The notes beneath the pieces were generated by a model, which was given only the letters and a program-made list of their open reading frames with translations, had not been told where the DNA came from and made no database searches. DNA of 64,000 nt from CAYILR01 sp964364175 (lineage in GTDB: Bacteria; Bdellovibrionota; UBA1018): positions 1 to 64,000 of the forward strand of contig CAYILR010000004.1 in the NCBI GenBank assembly GCA_964364175.1, read 5' to 3'. Positions 25,646 through 35,005 of the stretch are shown piece by piece; position 1 is the first letter of the stretch, and the number at the start of each line of letters is the position of its first letter. The translations under genes were made by a program, and so were the position numbers.

Positions 25646-26920
25646 TTAGTTTTTAGCACTGGACTCAAACACAAACGGATAATCGACGTTCACCGTGACG
25701 CCACCCTCGGGGCGAGGGAATGTCCAAGACTTCACTTCGGCTTCCACGCAGCTTTTAACCGGTGGACTCTTCATCGTGTCTTCGCTCACTCGGCTGGTCA
25801 TTACGCTTCCATCCGCTGCGATCACAAAATGGATCACCATTTTCCCAGCTAATTTCGGCTGGAAATTCAACTGCCGCTCGTAGCACAAGCGGATGCGATC
25901 AATGCGTCTTCGAATCACCGCTTCGATGACGTCGCGAGGCAGTCCTTCACGCTGGGTGCCTCCCTCAACACCATGGCCCGTTCCACCTTCCACGGGCGAG
26001 GTACCAGAGAGTCCCAAACGACCCGATCCTTCAAATCCACCTTCTCCACGGCCTACTGCTCGGCCAATCCCGATCGATTTGCCACCGCCACCCGTTTTGA
26101 GACCCTCGGTAGACGAACCACCCGTTCCGACTTGAGCAACTGCAGCTGTAGCTCCACCCTTATGATCTGCAACGGCTGGAGCCTGCTTGCCTAATCCTGT
26201 CAGCTTGCTGATGGCTGAGCCCACGTTTTCTTTTTGCAGCTCTTCGGCCACTGTATTTTCTTTTTTGACCTTGAGTTCAGCCTTTCCTGTTTCACCCGAC
26301 TGAGCTCCCCCTGTCTCCGATTTCCTCTCTCCTACAGCGGCCTTCGCTGCCATTCCCTTGGGTGGAATCAATGTCACCAGGCGTTCAGGCGGCTTCTCTG
26401 GCTCCGGTGGAGTCCAAAAACTGATTCCTATCGCCAGTAAAAGAACAAAAGCAAATGCACCCGCAAAGGGGATCAGCTTCCGCCAATCCCTTGCTTCGGT
26501 CATCACCTGAGTCGAGCGGTTCACCCAAGAGAAATAAAAACTCAAATGCCCAATCACAAAATCTGCTTTGTCATTTTCAGACAAAACTACGGTGTAATAA
26601 CCCGAGGCGTTCTTTATAATTTTGCTCTGTGTCTTTGCCTTGTGAAAAGACATGAGCTCGCCCTCTAATTTGAGGTGCCCTTCCATTCGGTCGTTAAACA
26701 GAAATTCCAGTTTTTTTCCGGGGAGGATATTCGCAACCTGCATCTGGTCCTTTCCCGTACCCTCAATTTGAGAAACATCTACATAGAAAGAGGAGTCCTT
26801 TTTGCGTCCCAAAGTCACATGAGCATTCGAGCGAAAAACTGCCGTATCGTAGAGGACATCCCCCCAAAAAACGGTGACTTTGAGTTCAGAACTGTCTTGC
26901 ACCACTGATGATTTCATCAT
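25646..26920 (-). CDS. AgmX/PglI C-terminal domain protein (GltG/GltJ-like)
   Basis: Protein of 424 residues in four parts: a cytoplasmic N-terminal beta-rich domain (1-140; TLGRKKDSSFYVDV hints at an FHA-like fold), one membrane helix (about 150-170), a long Gly/Lys-rich periplasmic linker (about 185-325) and a TonB-C-like AgmX/PglI domain (IRLCYERQLNFQPKLAGKM, FVIAADGSV, SWTFPRPEGG). This plan matches GltG/GltJ of the Myxococcus gliding machinery, thought to carry force from the inner-membrane motor to the outer membrane. It overlaps the upstream small gene by 35 nt. Confidence 0.85.
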   Translation of the reverse strand: MMKSSVVQDSSELKVTVFWGDVLYDTAVFRSNAHVTLGRKKDSSFYVDVSQIEGTGKDQMQVANILPGKKLEFLFNDRMEGHLKLEGELMSFHKAKTQSKIIKNASGYYTVVLSENDKADFVIGHLSFYFSWVNRSTQVMTEARDWRKLIPFAGAFAFVLLLAIGISFWTPPEPEKPPERLVTLIPPKGMAAKAAVGERKSETGGAQSGETGKAELKVKKENTVAEELQKENVGSAISKLTGLGKQAPAVADHKGGATAAVAQVGTGGSSTEGLKTGGGGKSIGIGRAVGRGEGGFEGSGRLGLSGTSPVEGGTGHGVEGGTQREGLPRDVIEAVIRRRIDRIRLCYERQLNFQPKLAGKMVIHFVIAADGSVMTSRVSEDTMKSPPVKSCVEAEVKSWTFPRPEGGVTVNVDYPFVFESSAKN

Positions 26921-27146
26921 TGAAGTCCTTCGGGATATCGATGATTTGCTCCGAACGAATCCCTTTTCTTCTATAAATATAACTTAATTCTGGTTTTTTG
27001 AGTTTGCCTTTTAATTTTGCGCCCGAGAATTTATGACTCTGCGCGCCTTTTTTTGCGCTTGCAGGCGTTTCTCCTGGAGCTGCGACTGCAACGCCACTCA
27101 TCAGTATGAGAACTAATCTGATGATTATTTTTTGGGTGCGAACCAT
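26886..27146 (-). CDS. Small secreted protein in the motor cluster
   Basis: Protein of 86 residues with a signal peptide (about 1-22, ending AVAAPG) and a basic mature part with the segment LSYIYRRKGIRSEQIIDIPKD. No family recognised. It overlaps the TPR gene upstream by 22 nt and the AgmX-like gene downstream by 35 nt, and so is firmly embedded in the operon. It is probably a periplasmic accessory of the machine. Confidence 0.7.
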   Translation of the reverse strand: MVRTQKIIIRLVLILMSGVAVAAPGETPASAKKGAQSHKFSGAKLKGKLKKPELSYIYRRKGIRSEQIIDIPKDFNDEIISGARQF

Positions 27147-30100
27147 TGCATGACCTCCTTGACCCAGGGTTCGAGCTGCGCATGCTCGTGAGCAGGCCCT
27201 CCCAGTTCAATTGCCTGTTTCAGCAGAACCGCGCCACTTTCGAGGCGGCCAGCCTTGAAGTGAATTTTTGCCAGGTTAAACCTCGCCATCACCGAACCCT
27301 GAGCAATGGCCTGTTCATACAAGGACTCCAATCTCACCTCAGGTTCCCCAGAAATGTCCTCAATCACTGCCAAAGCATTCATCAGTCGACCTGTTTTCCA
27401 TTGGTTCTTTTTCGCCAGCGCATAAGCATCCACCCAGGTCAGCCGCGCCAAACCGATTTCATTTTTTTGAAATCGAATCACTCCCAATGTGTACCAAGAA
27501 TTTTCGTCCGATTTCGAAGAATGATGCTGCTTTAGGATTTGATCTTCGGGTGCCAAATCTCCAACAGAATCCAGCCATCCTAATTTTTTATCTAAATACT
27601 GAATTATTTTTTCGATGACGCCAGCCTGCTGCGCATCTGCTTTCCATCCCCAGGTGCTCAATGCTTTTTCAAAATTAGGTCCGTGATGGCCAAGCTCCGT
27701 TCCTTTTTGAATACATTGAGAAGAAAATTCCTGAGCCTGGTTCCTCAAGGGCTTCACGACTGAATCCAGCAATTCCATCTGGTTGAAATCCAAAACAGCC
27801 GCTGCAAATTGCTGGTATAAAAATGGCAAAGCACAATAAGCCTCCATCGCAAAGTAGGTTGGAGCCTCGGGATTGGATGAATAATCAATGAGTGGCTGGG
27901 TGACTTTCTCAAGCTCCTCTGCCCCCTTTCGAATTTTTTCGGCCATTGATCCTTTTTTGGGCAGGGGGGATTTTTCGAAGGCTGTCTTCGCCTTCATCAG
28001 CTTGCCCCAAATTTCTGGTTCAATCAGAGTCTTTTTTTGAATTTTTTTTCGCTCAGCCAGTGCTTCGACTACAAGCGCTGCGTTCGCTTTGGCTTGTGTC
28101 AACACAGCAGGATCCAACTCTTTGGGCGGATTTTGAATCAATTGTTCGAGGTAAACCAGGCTTCTTCGATAATCTCCTGCCTCTTGATAAAAAGCCGAGC
28201 GAATCCCCGAGATTTCCCTGAGTCCCTCAAATTGGCTGTGATCTTTTTCAATCTGATCAGCCACCTCGAGAGCTCGGATTTTATCTCCTTGCTGATTGAG
28301 TTTCTGGAACGCCTGATAAAGAGCTTTTTCATGAAGGCGTTTCATTTCAGGGTCAGCTGCGATTTTCAAAAAAACTTCGGCTGCTTCTTTTGGCGCAGGA
28401 ATACTTTCTGCTCTGAGAAAGGCAGACTCCTCGCGAATCGTCCTTAAATCATCAAAATAGACTTGAATGGCAGGTTCCTTTCGAGTCAAGAGCGAACTCG
28501 CCCAATCATAGGCAGTACCCCACATTTTTTTGTCGTAATAAGCAACTCGCAGATTTTTGAAGCACTTCTTTCCAATCTCATCCATCGGCTGAACTAAAAA
28601 AAGTTCCTGAGTCAAAGGCAGAGCCTCATCGACTTTTCCGTACTTGAGCAAGATTGTGGATTTCAGAAATCGAATTTGGCGACGATATTGGCTCACTGGG
28701 TAATTCTGAGCATATTCATCACTGAGCGTGAGCATTCGCTGAGTCGCCTCAGAAATCTGGGGAGCGGCTGTCTTATTCGCGTCTTCCAAAGTTTGAAGCG
28801 CATTCAGATACAGACGAAGAGCATTTTCTTTTCGGGGTTCTGCCAATTTGGGTGAAAACAGTTCCCAGTATTTTTTGAAGGCCACAGCAGCAGCTTCCAT
28901 TTTTCCGTTTTCCAACAAGTACGCAGAATGAAGATAAAAACTCTCTTCGATATTTTCCCAGCCAGAAAACAACTGCAGATAGATATCTCCCAATCGAATC
29001 GCTTGATCGATTGCCTCTGCCGAATGAGCCTTGCGACCTTCCATTTGCAAGCCAACGAGCGCGTTTTTGAGCGCAGACTCAGAAAACACAGCCCCCTCGT
29101 CTTTTTTCTGGATTGCGCTCGTGAATTCAGAGTTTCGAGTCCGAATCTCTTCAGCAATTGCTAAAACTCTGGGCCATTGCCTCAGGTGATAGGCACCTTT
29201 GAGAATTGCAGCACGGTACCGTACCTGGCTTGCAGGCGATGAATCTCGGTTCAAAAGAGCTTCGTATAAAATCGCTGATTTTTCGTACTGCCCATTCTTA
29301 TCTAACTCTTCAGCTAACAGCGAAATCCACTCCTGCGTATCCACGGGAGAAATCTGCTGAAAATACTGCCATCCCTTGCTCGCATCCCCCAGCTCAGCAT
29401 AAATCGTGATCAGATCACTCTTGGCCTCACGGCTCAAAGACAAGCTTCCTGTCTCTGAATGGTCTCGAGCCCAAATATAAGATTTCTCCAGAGCCAGCAG
29501 CGCTTTTGCAAAAGCCTTTAAATTATATGCGCACCATCCGATTTTATAGAGAGCATAGCCAGCCACGCTCGACTGCGGGAATCGAAGAATTTTTTCATAA
29601 TATTTCTGAGCCTCCGCAAATTTATTTTTGTCAAACTGCGTGTCCCCCAACATTCGATATGCGTCAGGCGCATTCTCGTCCTCAGGATATTTTGTCACGA
29701 ATTTTTCAAGTGCCCGTTCCGACTCGTCCCATCGACCCAGATCCGACATCATGTATCCGCTGAAAAACACCGACCGCGCATGGAATTTAAAACCCGAATC
29801 ATGATCAGCAATCGACTTGGCGATGCTCAATGCTCGGTTGCGATATTGATCAGCCAGCTTTTCGTATTTTGCGTCTCTCGTGGAAATGAACATGATTCCA
29901 GCAGATGATCCCAGTTCCCAAAGCAATTCGCTTTGTCGAAATTCTAGAGGAAGATTCCTCACCTCAATTTTTGGGGAGACTTCATCGATTTCTTGAACTG
30001 CGCTCCTGAGCAACTCGAACATTTGAAGATCATGATCGGCCATGTTCTTCGTGCGAGCTTCTTCGGGCAATTCCTTGAATTTTTCCCTCAGACGCTCGCG

Positions 30101-31426
30101 GTCCTCCAGATAGGATTCTGCGCGAACCAATTTGGATCGAATCCAGACTCTCGTCAAATCTCCTTTGCGCCTTGCTACCAGCTCCTGAACGAGGGAACCG
30201 CGTGCTGATTGGATCTGTTTCTGTGCGGGCAGCAGTTCATTAAAAAGCTTGCTGTAAACTGGAAATGATCTTTGATTCTCGCGAGACAGCGCATCGATTT
30301 CTTTTTTCCAACTTGCCTCGTACCTTTCGAGCGCTTTCATCCTTCCGTCCTGAGCTGTTTCTGATTTCAAAAAAGTCGGAAGAAATTCAAAATCGTGATT
30401 CTTCATCCAATCCGAAATTTTTGCATAAGCCTCGTTGTACTCGTGCTGAAAAGCATCCAGCTCAGTTCGACTTTCTGACGTCTTGCCAGCATCAACCAAG
30501 ACGAGTGCTCTCAAGGCACGCGCTTCAAGTGCTTCGAAAACACCACGCTGGCTCGCCAAATCGGCTGCAGATTTCTGAGCCTCCTCGTGAAGATTTCGCG
30601 AGAGAAGAGCCCATGTTTTTTCCAGAACTGACCGAGGATAGTGTTTCGACTGTGGACTCACTTTGTTGTAGTTATTGCCCGCAGATAGATAATCCCCTTT
30701 CGCATAATAAGTTCGTGCAAGTCCCAAAACACCCAGCTCCCCAACTTGGGCTGCATCTTCTAATCCCTGTGAACTGAATTCGACTCTCAGATGTGATCCC
30801 CACATCCGTGTTCTCTCGGCGCCCACGTCCTGCCAAAACTCCGAACTCTTGCTCAGCATCGAAGAATCAAAAATACGAGAAAACTGCTGAATCGCTTCGT
30901 CATATCGACCTTGAGTCGTGGCAATGGAAGCCAGTAAATAAGCGGCCTGTGTGTAATAACGTGATCCGTGAGAAACTGAGTTGAGCTGGGAAATCGCCAA
31001 ATCCCAATTCTTCGCTTCAAAAGCAGATCTCCCCTTGGCAAAACGAATCCCATCATCGTCACCAGAAATTTGATCGATTCGAGCTGGCAACCAGGCCATC
31101 GGAACTTTTTTCTGAAATAGCAAAACGATTTCAGACAGGCGATCTTGCCCGTGGGGAATTCGTTTCCAATCTTCCAGGCTAATTTTCTTGAGCACGCTCA
31201 AGGCCGAATGCGCGTATCCCTTTTGAAAAAGCGCAAACGCGCCATGGACTCTGATGATCGGGGGAGCATCTGAACGTGATGCGAGCTCGTTCGCAAGCTG
31301 TGCGGCCGCATCCCACTGCTCTTGTGCAATCAGCTGTTCTAATTCATCGACCCGAGAGGTCGCCTCCGCAGCTGCGGCACCGAAACAAAAAATGAAAATG
31401 AGGCACAACGAATGCCATCGTCTCAT
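27125..31426 (-). CDS. Giant periplasmic TPR-repeat protein (GltI/GltE-like)
   Basis: Protein of 1433 residues with a signal peptide (about 1-22), otherwise almost wholly helical with many tetratricopeptide-like repeats (for example PDAYRMLGDTQFDKNKFAEA, YALYKIGWCAYNLKAFAKA) and a Sel1-like end (ARFNLAKIHFKAGRLESGA). In the Myxococcus and Bdellovibrio gliding clusters very large TPR proteins occupy the periplasm as scaffolds. It overlaps the GYF-PilZ gene upstream by 4 nt and the small secreted gene downstream by 22 nt. Confidence 0.85.
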   Translation of the reverse strand: MRRWHSLCLIFIFCFGAAAAEATSRVDELEQLIAQEQWDAAAQLANELASRSDAPPIIRVHGAFALFQKGYAHSALSVLKKISLEDWKRIPHGQDRLSEIVLLFQKKVPMAWLPARIDQISGDDDGIRFAKGRSAFEAKNWDLAISQLNSVSHGSRYYTQAAYLLASIATTQGRYDEAIQQFSRIFDSSMLSKSSEFWQDVGAERTRMWGSHLRVEFSSQGLEDAAQVGELGVLGLARTYYAKGDYLSAGNNYNKVSPQSKHYPRSVLEKTWALLSRNLHEEAQKSAADLASQRGVFEALEARALRALVLVDAGKTSESRTELDAFQHEYNEAYAKISDWMKNHDFEFLPTFLKSETAQDGRMKALERYEASWKKEIDALSRENQRSFPVYSKLFNELLPAQKQIQSARGSLVQELVARRKGDLTRVWIRSKLVRAESYLEDRERLREKFKELPEEARTKNMADHDLQMFELLRSAVQEIDEVSPKIEVRNLPLEFRQSELLWELGSSAGIMFISTRDAKYEKLADQYRNRALSIAKSIADHDSGFKFHARSVFFSGYMMSDLGRWDESERALEKFVTKYPEDENAPDAYRMLGDTQFDKNKFAEAQKYYEKILRFPQSSVAGYALYKIGWCAYNLKAFAKALLALEKSYIWARDHSETGSLSLSREAKSDLITIYAELGDASKGWQYFQQISPVDTQEWISLLAEELDKNGQYEKSAILYEALLNRDSSPASQVRYRAAILKGAYHLRQWPRVLAIAEEIRTRNSEFTSAIQKKDEGAVFSESALKNALVGLQMEGRKAHSAEAIDQAIRLGDIYLQLFSGWENIEESFYLHSAYLLENGKMEAAAVAFKKYWELFSPKLAEPRKENALRLYLNALQTLEDANKTAAPQISEATQRMLTLSDEYAQNYPVSQYRRQIRFLKSTILLKYGKVDEALPLTQELFLVQPMDEIGKKCFKNLRVAYYDKKMWGTAYDWASSLLTRKEPAIQVYFDDLRTIREESAFLRAESIPAPKEAAEVFLKIAADPEMKRLHEKALYQAFQKLNQQGDKIRALEVADQIEKDHSQFEGLREISGIRSAFYQEAGDYRRSLVYLEQLIQNPPKELDPAVLTQAKANAALVVEALAERKKIQKKTLIEPEIWGKLMKAKTAFEKSPLPKKGSMAEKIRKGAEELEKVTQPLIDYSSNPEAPTYFAMEAYCALPFLYQQFAAAVLDFNQMELLDSVVKPLRNQAQEFSSQCIQKGTELGHHGPNFEKALSTWGWKADAQQAGVIEKIIQYLDKKLGWLDSVGDLAPEDQILKQHHSSKSDENSWYTLGVIRFQKNEIGLARLTWVDAYALAKKNQWKTGRLMNALAVIEDISGEPEVRLESLYEQAIAQGSVMARFNLAKIHFKAGRLESGAVLLKQAIELGGPAHEHAQLEPWVKEVMQWFAPKK

Positions 31427-32112
31427 CGTAATCCGCGTTGTTTGTCGACGTACCCTTGAATTGCCCTCTTATGAGCTGGATTGACTCTGATAAATTGTAA
31501 CGCAAATCCCTGCTGATCCGATTTCTCATCCGAATGACGAATCACCACCCCAGTCATTTCGAGCGTCTTTCCCAGATCCTCGGAGGCAAGCTTGAAACTG
31601 AATTCCGTCCCAATGGCGATTTTCTTTTTCGTCTTCACAAAAACTCCACCTTCGGAAATATCCTGCACCTCGAAACTTCCATATTCCTTGGATTCTACTT
31701 TAGCCTCGATTTTGACCTGATCGGAGTGCGCTCCCAGCTTTGCGACAGCTGGAGTTGCGACGAGAGCGGGTTCTCGCTCAGGTACTTCTGCTGGGGCTTC
31801 TTTTTTCGGTTCTCTTTTTGCCGGTGCAACCGGAGTCGGAGCTGGGCTCTCTCTGCGCGATTCTCGCTCGCGAGGAACTGATTTTGATGATTCAGAACCT
31901 AGTCCCATTACTGGCAAAATGTCTGGAGTGGGCGGCAGCTCTTTTTTGAATTCATCGATTTCAAAAATTCGTTGCCACTTCCTCATCCCCTCTGCCCACG
32001 CGAAGTCCGAAAAATGCACTCGTCCGTTGCGCAACAAAACGGCTAAATCATCGGTTGAAAAGGGGCCAAAAATTCCACCATCAATATGTACTTGCCAGAC
32101 TTGCTTCTGCAT
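31423..32112 (-). CDS. GYF_2 and PilZ domain protein
   Basis: Protein of 229 residues. Residues ~5-55 form a GYF_2 domain (VWQVHIDGGIFGPFSTDDLAVLL, DFAWAEGMRKWQRIFE); residues ~60-125 are a Pro/Glu-rich linker; residues ~130-229 are a PilZ-like domain with DISEGGVF. The PilZ (D/N)xSxxG motif is present, but no RxxxR motif precedes it, so direct c-di-GMP binding is doubtful. First gene of the 32112-25646 operon (4-nt overlap with the TPR gene). Likely a cytoplasmic adaptor or regulator of the motor. Confidence 0.8.
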   Translation of the reverse strand: MQKQVWQVHIDGGIFGPFSTDDLAVLLRNGRVHFSDFAWAEGMRKWQRIFEIDEFKKELPPTPDILPVMGLGSESSKSVPRERESRRESPAPTPVAPAKREPKKEAPAEVPEREPALVATPAVAKLGAHSDQVKIEAKVESKEYGSFEVQDISEGGVFVKTKKKIAIGTEFSFKLASEDLGKTLEMTGVVIRHSDEKSDQQGFALQFIRVNPAHKRAIQGYVDKQRGLR

Positions 32113-32224
32113 CCTTTAATAGTAACGCGAGTCTGGCGTTTGGTCCACGTAGGTCCAACGATATGATTGAGCAACATTGTTAATGTATTAAATGCACTGC
32201 GTTGACCGTCCGATAGGGGATTAT

Positions 32225-33025
32225 ATGAGATTTTGGTTATTCATCCCAGTCTTAACACTTTTGGCATCGAGTTTCTCCGTACGCGTGCATGCAGACCGGA
32301 GCGAACAAGAAGGCACGGAGCAATGCAAAAAACTGCGAGATTCCGCCCTTAAGAAGGCTTTGGATGGCCGCGATCCCCAAAAACAGCCTTTGACTGATGC
32401 GGAAAAAATTCGAGCTGAGGCTGCTTTCAAAATCGGCCAAGAAGTGAGTCAAACTTTGGTCGCTATTGCCAAACTCGGACAGGCTGAAAAATGGAGAGAG
32501 CGCCTGGAAGAATCCCGTCGAAACAATAAGCCAGAGGCCGAAGAAATTCTTTTCCGTGAGATTGTCGTCAAAACTCAACCGATTGCGTCTCATTTTTTGG
32601 GTCATCACGCCTGGGACGTCCCCAAGCCCGAGGATTCTATTCACGAAATGTACGAAGAAGAATTCGTGCAACCTGATCCGCACGGATTTTTTCGTAAAGG
32701 ACTTTTTGAGAAGTCCGGCCACTGGCGCGATTTCTCAGTGGAGAAATACAAACCCTCTATTTTTTCGAAAGCTCACAAATACACCCTTGAAGTTTGCATT
32801 GGTGTCTACTGCACCGGCAGCGATTTAGAACCCACGGGTTTTATCAAACCCGAGGATGCGCGGACCGCACTGGAAATCTGGGCCAAACATCCTGAGCTAC
32901 CGAAGGATCTGCTGATCCTTTATTCCCGCGACGGCGAGCGCGCGTTCCTGGAAAACGACGAAACCTCTCGCGAATGTTTTCAACGTCGCCCTCAAGTCGA
33001 AGAAGAAGCCCGGAAACGTCGGTAG
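32225..33025 (+). CDS. Secreted protein of unknown function
   Basis: Protein of 266 residues with a signal peptide (about 1-22, ending RVHADR) and a charged, helical mature part. Three cysteines lie in the second half (EVCIGVYCTG; a later SRECF). No family recognised. The ATG at 32225 follows AGGGGAT; an upstream in-frame ATG at 32192 lacks such a site and would bury the signal peptide. Its end overlaps the convergent heme A synthase gene by 34 nt. Confidence 0.75.
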   Translation: MRFWLFIPVLTLLASSFSVRVHADRSEQEGTEQCKKLRDSALKKALDGRDPQKQPLTDAEKIRAEAAFKIGQEVSQTLVAIAKLGQAEKWRERLEESRRNNKPEAEEILFREIVVKTQPIASHFLGHHAWDVPKPEDSIHEMYEEEFVQPDPHGFFRKGLFEKSGHWRDFSVEKYKPSIFSKAHKYTLEVCIGVYCTGSDLEPTGFIKPEDARTALEIWAKHPELPKDLLILYSRDGERAFLENDETSRECFQRRPQVEEEARKRR

Positions 33026-34023
33026 CTGAACGATCGATGAGTAAAAACCAAGGACATTAAAAAGGCAGCGGCCCCTAGCTGATGGAGCACTGCCAATACC
33101 AATGGCACGTTGAAAATCAGTGTCATCACTCCCAAGAAAAACTGCAATCCCAAAGAATGAGCCAACGCTTTAGACCACTTCTCTTTCCTGAAACGAAGCG
33201 CCAAACTCACCGCCACGATCAGTAATATCACTGCAATCCAACGATGGAGAAACTGAACGGCGACCGGATTCTCAAAAAAATTCGTCCATTCCGGTTCTAA
33301 CGCGAAAAAAGCCGATGGAAACCACTCACCGGACATCGTCGGATAGGTGTTGTGAATGAATCCCGCTTTCAAGCCAGCGACAAAAGCTCCATAAATCACT
33401 TGAAGTGTGAAGAAAATATCCACGAAAATGAGATGAATGCGCGCGGACCTCGGTTGATGAATTTTTTCAGCGCTCTCTTTTGATGCGTAGGCTAAATACA
33501 CCCAGAATAAATAACCCAAAATCACCATGGCCAAGCAAAGATGGATCGCCAGACGAAAATGGCTGACCGAGGGGCGATCCACGAGCCCGCTCTGGACCAT
33601 CAACCAGCCTGCCAAACCCTGCAATCCTCCCAGGAAAAAACCTATTGCAGTTTTTGTGGCTAACGATCGATCAATCTTTTTTCGGGCAACGAAGTAGATC
33701 CAGGGCAGTAAAAATACGACCCCCATCATCCGACCCAGCAGACGATGAAAATATTCCCAGAGAAAAATAAATTTAAAATCACCCAAAGACATATTTGGGT
33801 TTTGCAGCTTGAACTGAGGATATTCCTGATATTTCTGGAAGGCTGAATTCCACTCTTCCAAATTGAGCGGTGGAATCGTCCCCATAATCGGCTTCCACTC
33901 TACAATCGACAGCCCCGACCCCGTGAGACGAGTCGCTCCCCCCACCGCAATCATTGCCATGACCATCACACAAAGGCTGAGCAGCCAGATACGCACCGAG
34001 AGTTCTGTGTTTTTCATTCTCAT
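32992..34023 (-). CDS. ctaA: Heme A synthase (COX15/CtaA)
   Basis: Protein of 343 residues with eight predicted membrane helices. Heme-ligand histidines appear in WEYFHRLLGR, FRLAIHL, LHRW and LHQLGA, and the start has VGGATRLTGSGLSIVEWKP, all typical of COX15-type heme A synthase. It converts heme O to heme A for the aa3-type cytochrome oxidase. The length and lack of a paired-Cys loop place it in the alphaproteobacterial/mitochondrial-like type. No other cytochrome oxidase gene is in the window. Confidence 0.95.
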   Translation of the reverse strand: MRMKNTELSVRIWLLSLCVMVMAMIAVGGATRLTGSGLSIVEWKPIMGTIPPLNLEEWNSAFQKYQEYPQFKLQNPNMSLGDFKFIFLWEYFHRLLGRMMGVVFLLPWIYFVARKKIDRSLATKTAIGFFLGGLQGLAGWLMVQSGLVDRPSVSHFRLAIHLCLAMVILGYLFWVYLAYASKESAEKIHQPRSARIHLIFVDIFFTLQVIYGAFVAGLKAGFIHNTYPTMSGEWFPSAFFALEPEWTNFFENPVAVQFLHRWIAVILLIVAVSLALRFRKEKWSKALAHSLGLQFFLGVMTLIFNVPLVLAVLHQLGAAAFLMSLVFTHRSFSYRRFRASSST

Positions 34024-34233
34024 CGTTTACATCGCAGTCCGGAATCCGGTCAACCCGCCTGAGAATCAGCCACTTTTTGCGCCCTCTACAACCTCTCATC
34101 TTCAGTCAATTCAACCTGAATTTAGGCCTGTTTCGATATTTTCCAGTTTTTAACGCTTTCAACATGGTCGGGCACAGTTTTGGCATAGCTAATTCCCCAG
34201 AAAAGGAATCAGAATTTATGCAAACACAAGCGA

Positions 34234-34254
34234 TATACATTGACTTGATGTATA
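34234..34254. promoter_or_regulatory. Candidate operator upstream of a toxin-antitoxin pair
   Basis: Inverted repeat TATACAT/ATGTATA with a 7-nt spacer, ending 19 nt before the start of the DUF6516-like gene. Toxin-antitoxin operons are commonly autorepressed at such sites, so it is a plausible binding site for the HTH partner. Confidence 0.4.
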
Positions 34255-34273
34255 CTAAGGAGTTACTCTACGT

Positions 34274-34585
34274 ATGAGTAAGGCAGTAGTATTGATGAAC
34301 GATGTAGAAGATATTCAAGAACGCTTCCGAGTTAAACTTAAGGTATTCGAAGTAGAAATTAGTAAAAAATATCCTGGAGGAATTAAGGCGAAATTCGCAC
34401 TATTTGATATGATAGACAGGACTCAAAAATTAATATTACTTGTAGATAATCACGAACCATTTGGCTTTCATGTTCACGGTGAACTACCAAAAAACTCTAG
34501 ACTCCTGCTCAATACCATAAACTATCGGGAGGCACTTAAAGAGTTTTGGTGTCTCACATGGGAGATTATAAATGCTAAAAATTAA
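34274..34585 (+). CDS. DUF6516-like protein (putative toxin)
   Basis: Protein of 103 residues with the DUF6516-like centre: KFALFDMIDRTQKLILLVDNHEPFGFHVH, and an ending YREALKEFWCLTWEII. Proteins of this type sit beside HVO_A0114-type HTH proteins and are regarded as type II toxin-antitoxin components; the activity of the toxin is not established. AAGGAG precedes the ATG by 11 nt. More AT-rich than its surroundings, consistent with transfer. It overlaps the next gene by 14 nt. Confidence 0.65.
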   Translation: MSKAVVLMNDVEDIQERFRVKLKVFEVEISKKYPGGIKAKFALFDMIDRTQKLILLVDNHEPFGFHVHGELPKNSRLLLNTINYREALKEFWCLTWEIINAKN

Positions 34586-34994
34586 ACCCTTAATTATTCA
34601 GTTTGAATCCTGGGATGAGATGGTTGCCAGAACCGGCAAAGCTCTCGAGGAGGCCGTATTGTACGGAAAAAAATCCATTCAACCTAAATACTTGCAAAGA
34701 TGGGCTTCAGTGGAAGCCTATCAAGACTTCATGAGCGGTCAAAGATACGCCATTCTTGCAGCCATCTACAAACACAACCCAGCCTCCGTCTACCAGCTGG
34801 CGAAAATCCTCGGTCGCGCGCAACAAAACGTAGCCCGCGACTGTTCACTCCTGGCAGGACATGGGTTCATCCGAATCAGGAGGTCCGAAGGCAAAAGAAA
34901 GGCCACCGCTCCTCAGCTAGCCTTCGACTACAACGCCATCCTAGTTTGCATGCCCTGCGCGACCTACAAAGTGGCGCTCGACGCAGCGGCTTAA
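34572..34994 (+). CDS. HVO_A0114-type winged-helix protein (putative antitoxin)
   Basis: Protein of 140 residues with a winged helix: RYAILAAIYKHNPASVYQLAKILGR, QQNVARDCSLLAGHGFIRI, as in MarR/TrmB-like regulators. Its overlap with the DUF6516-like gene indicates a translationally coupled toxin-antitoxin pair in which this protein is the likely DNA-binding antitoxin. Confidence 0.7.
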   Translation: MLKIKPLIIQFESWDEMVARTGKALEEAVLYGKKSIQPKYLQRWASVEAYQDFMSGQRYAILAAIYKHNPASVYQLAKILGRAQQNVARDCSLLAGHGFIRIRRSEGKRKATAPQLAFDYNAILVCMPCATYKVALDAAA

Positions 34995-35005
34995 GCGAAT
35001 CTGGC

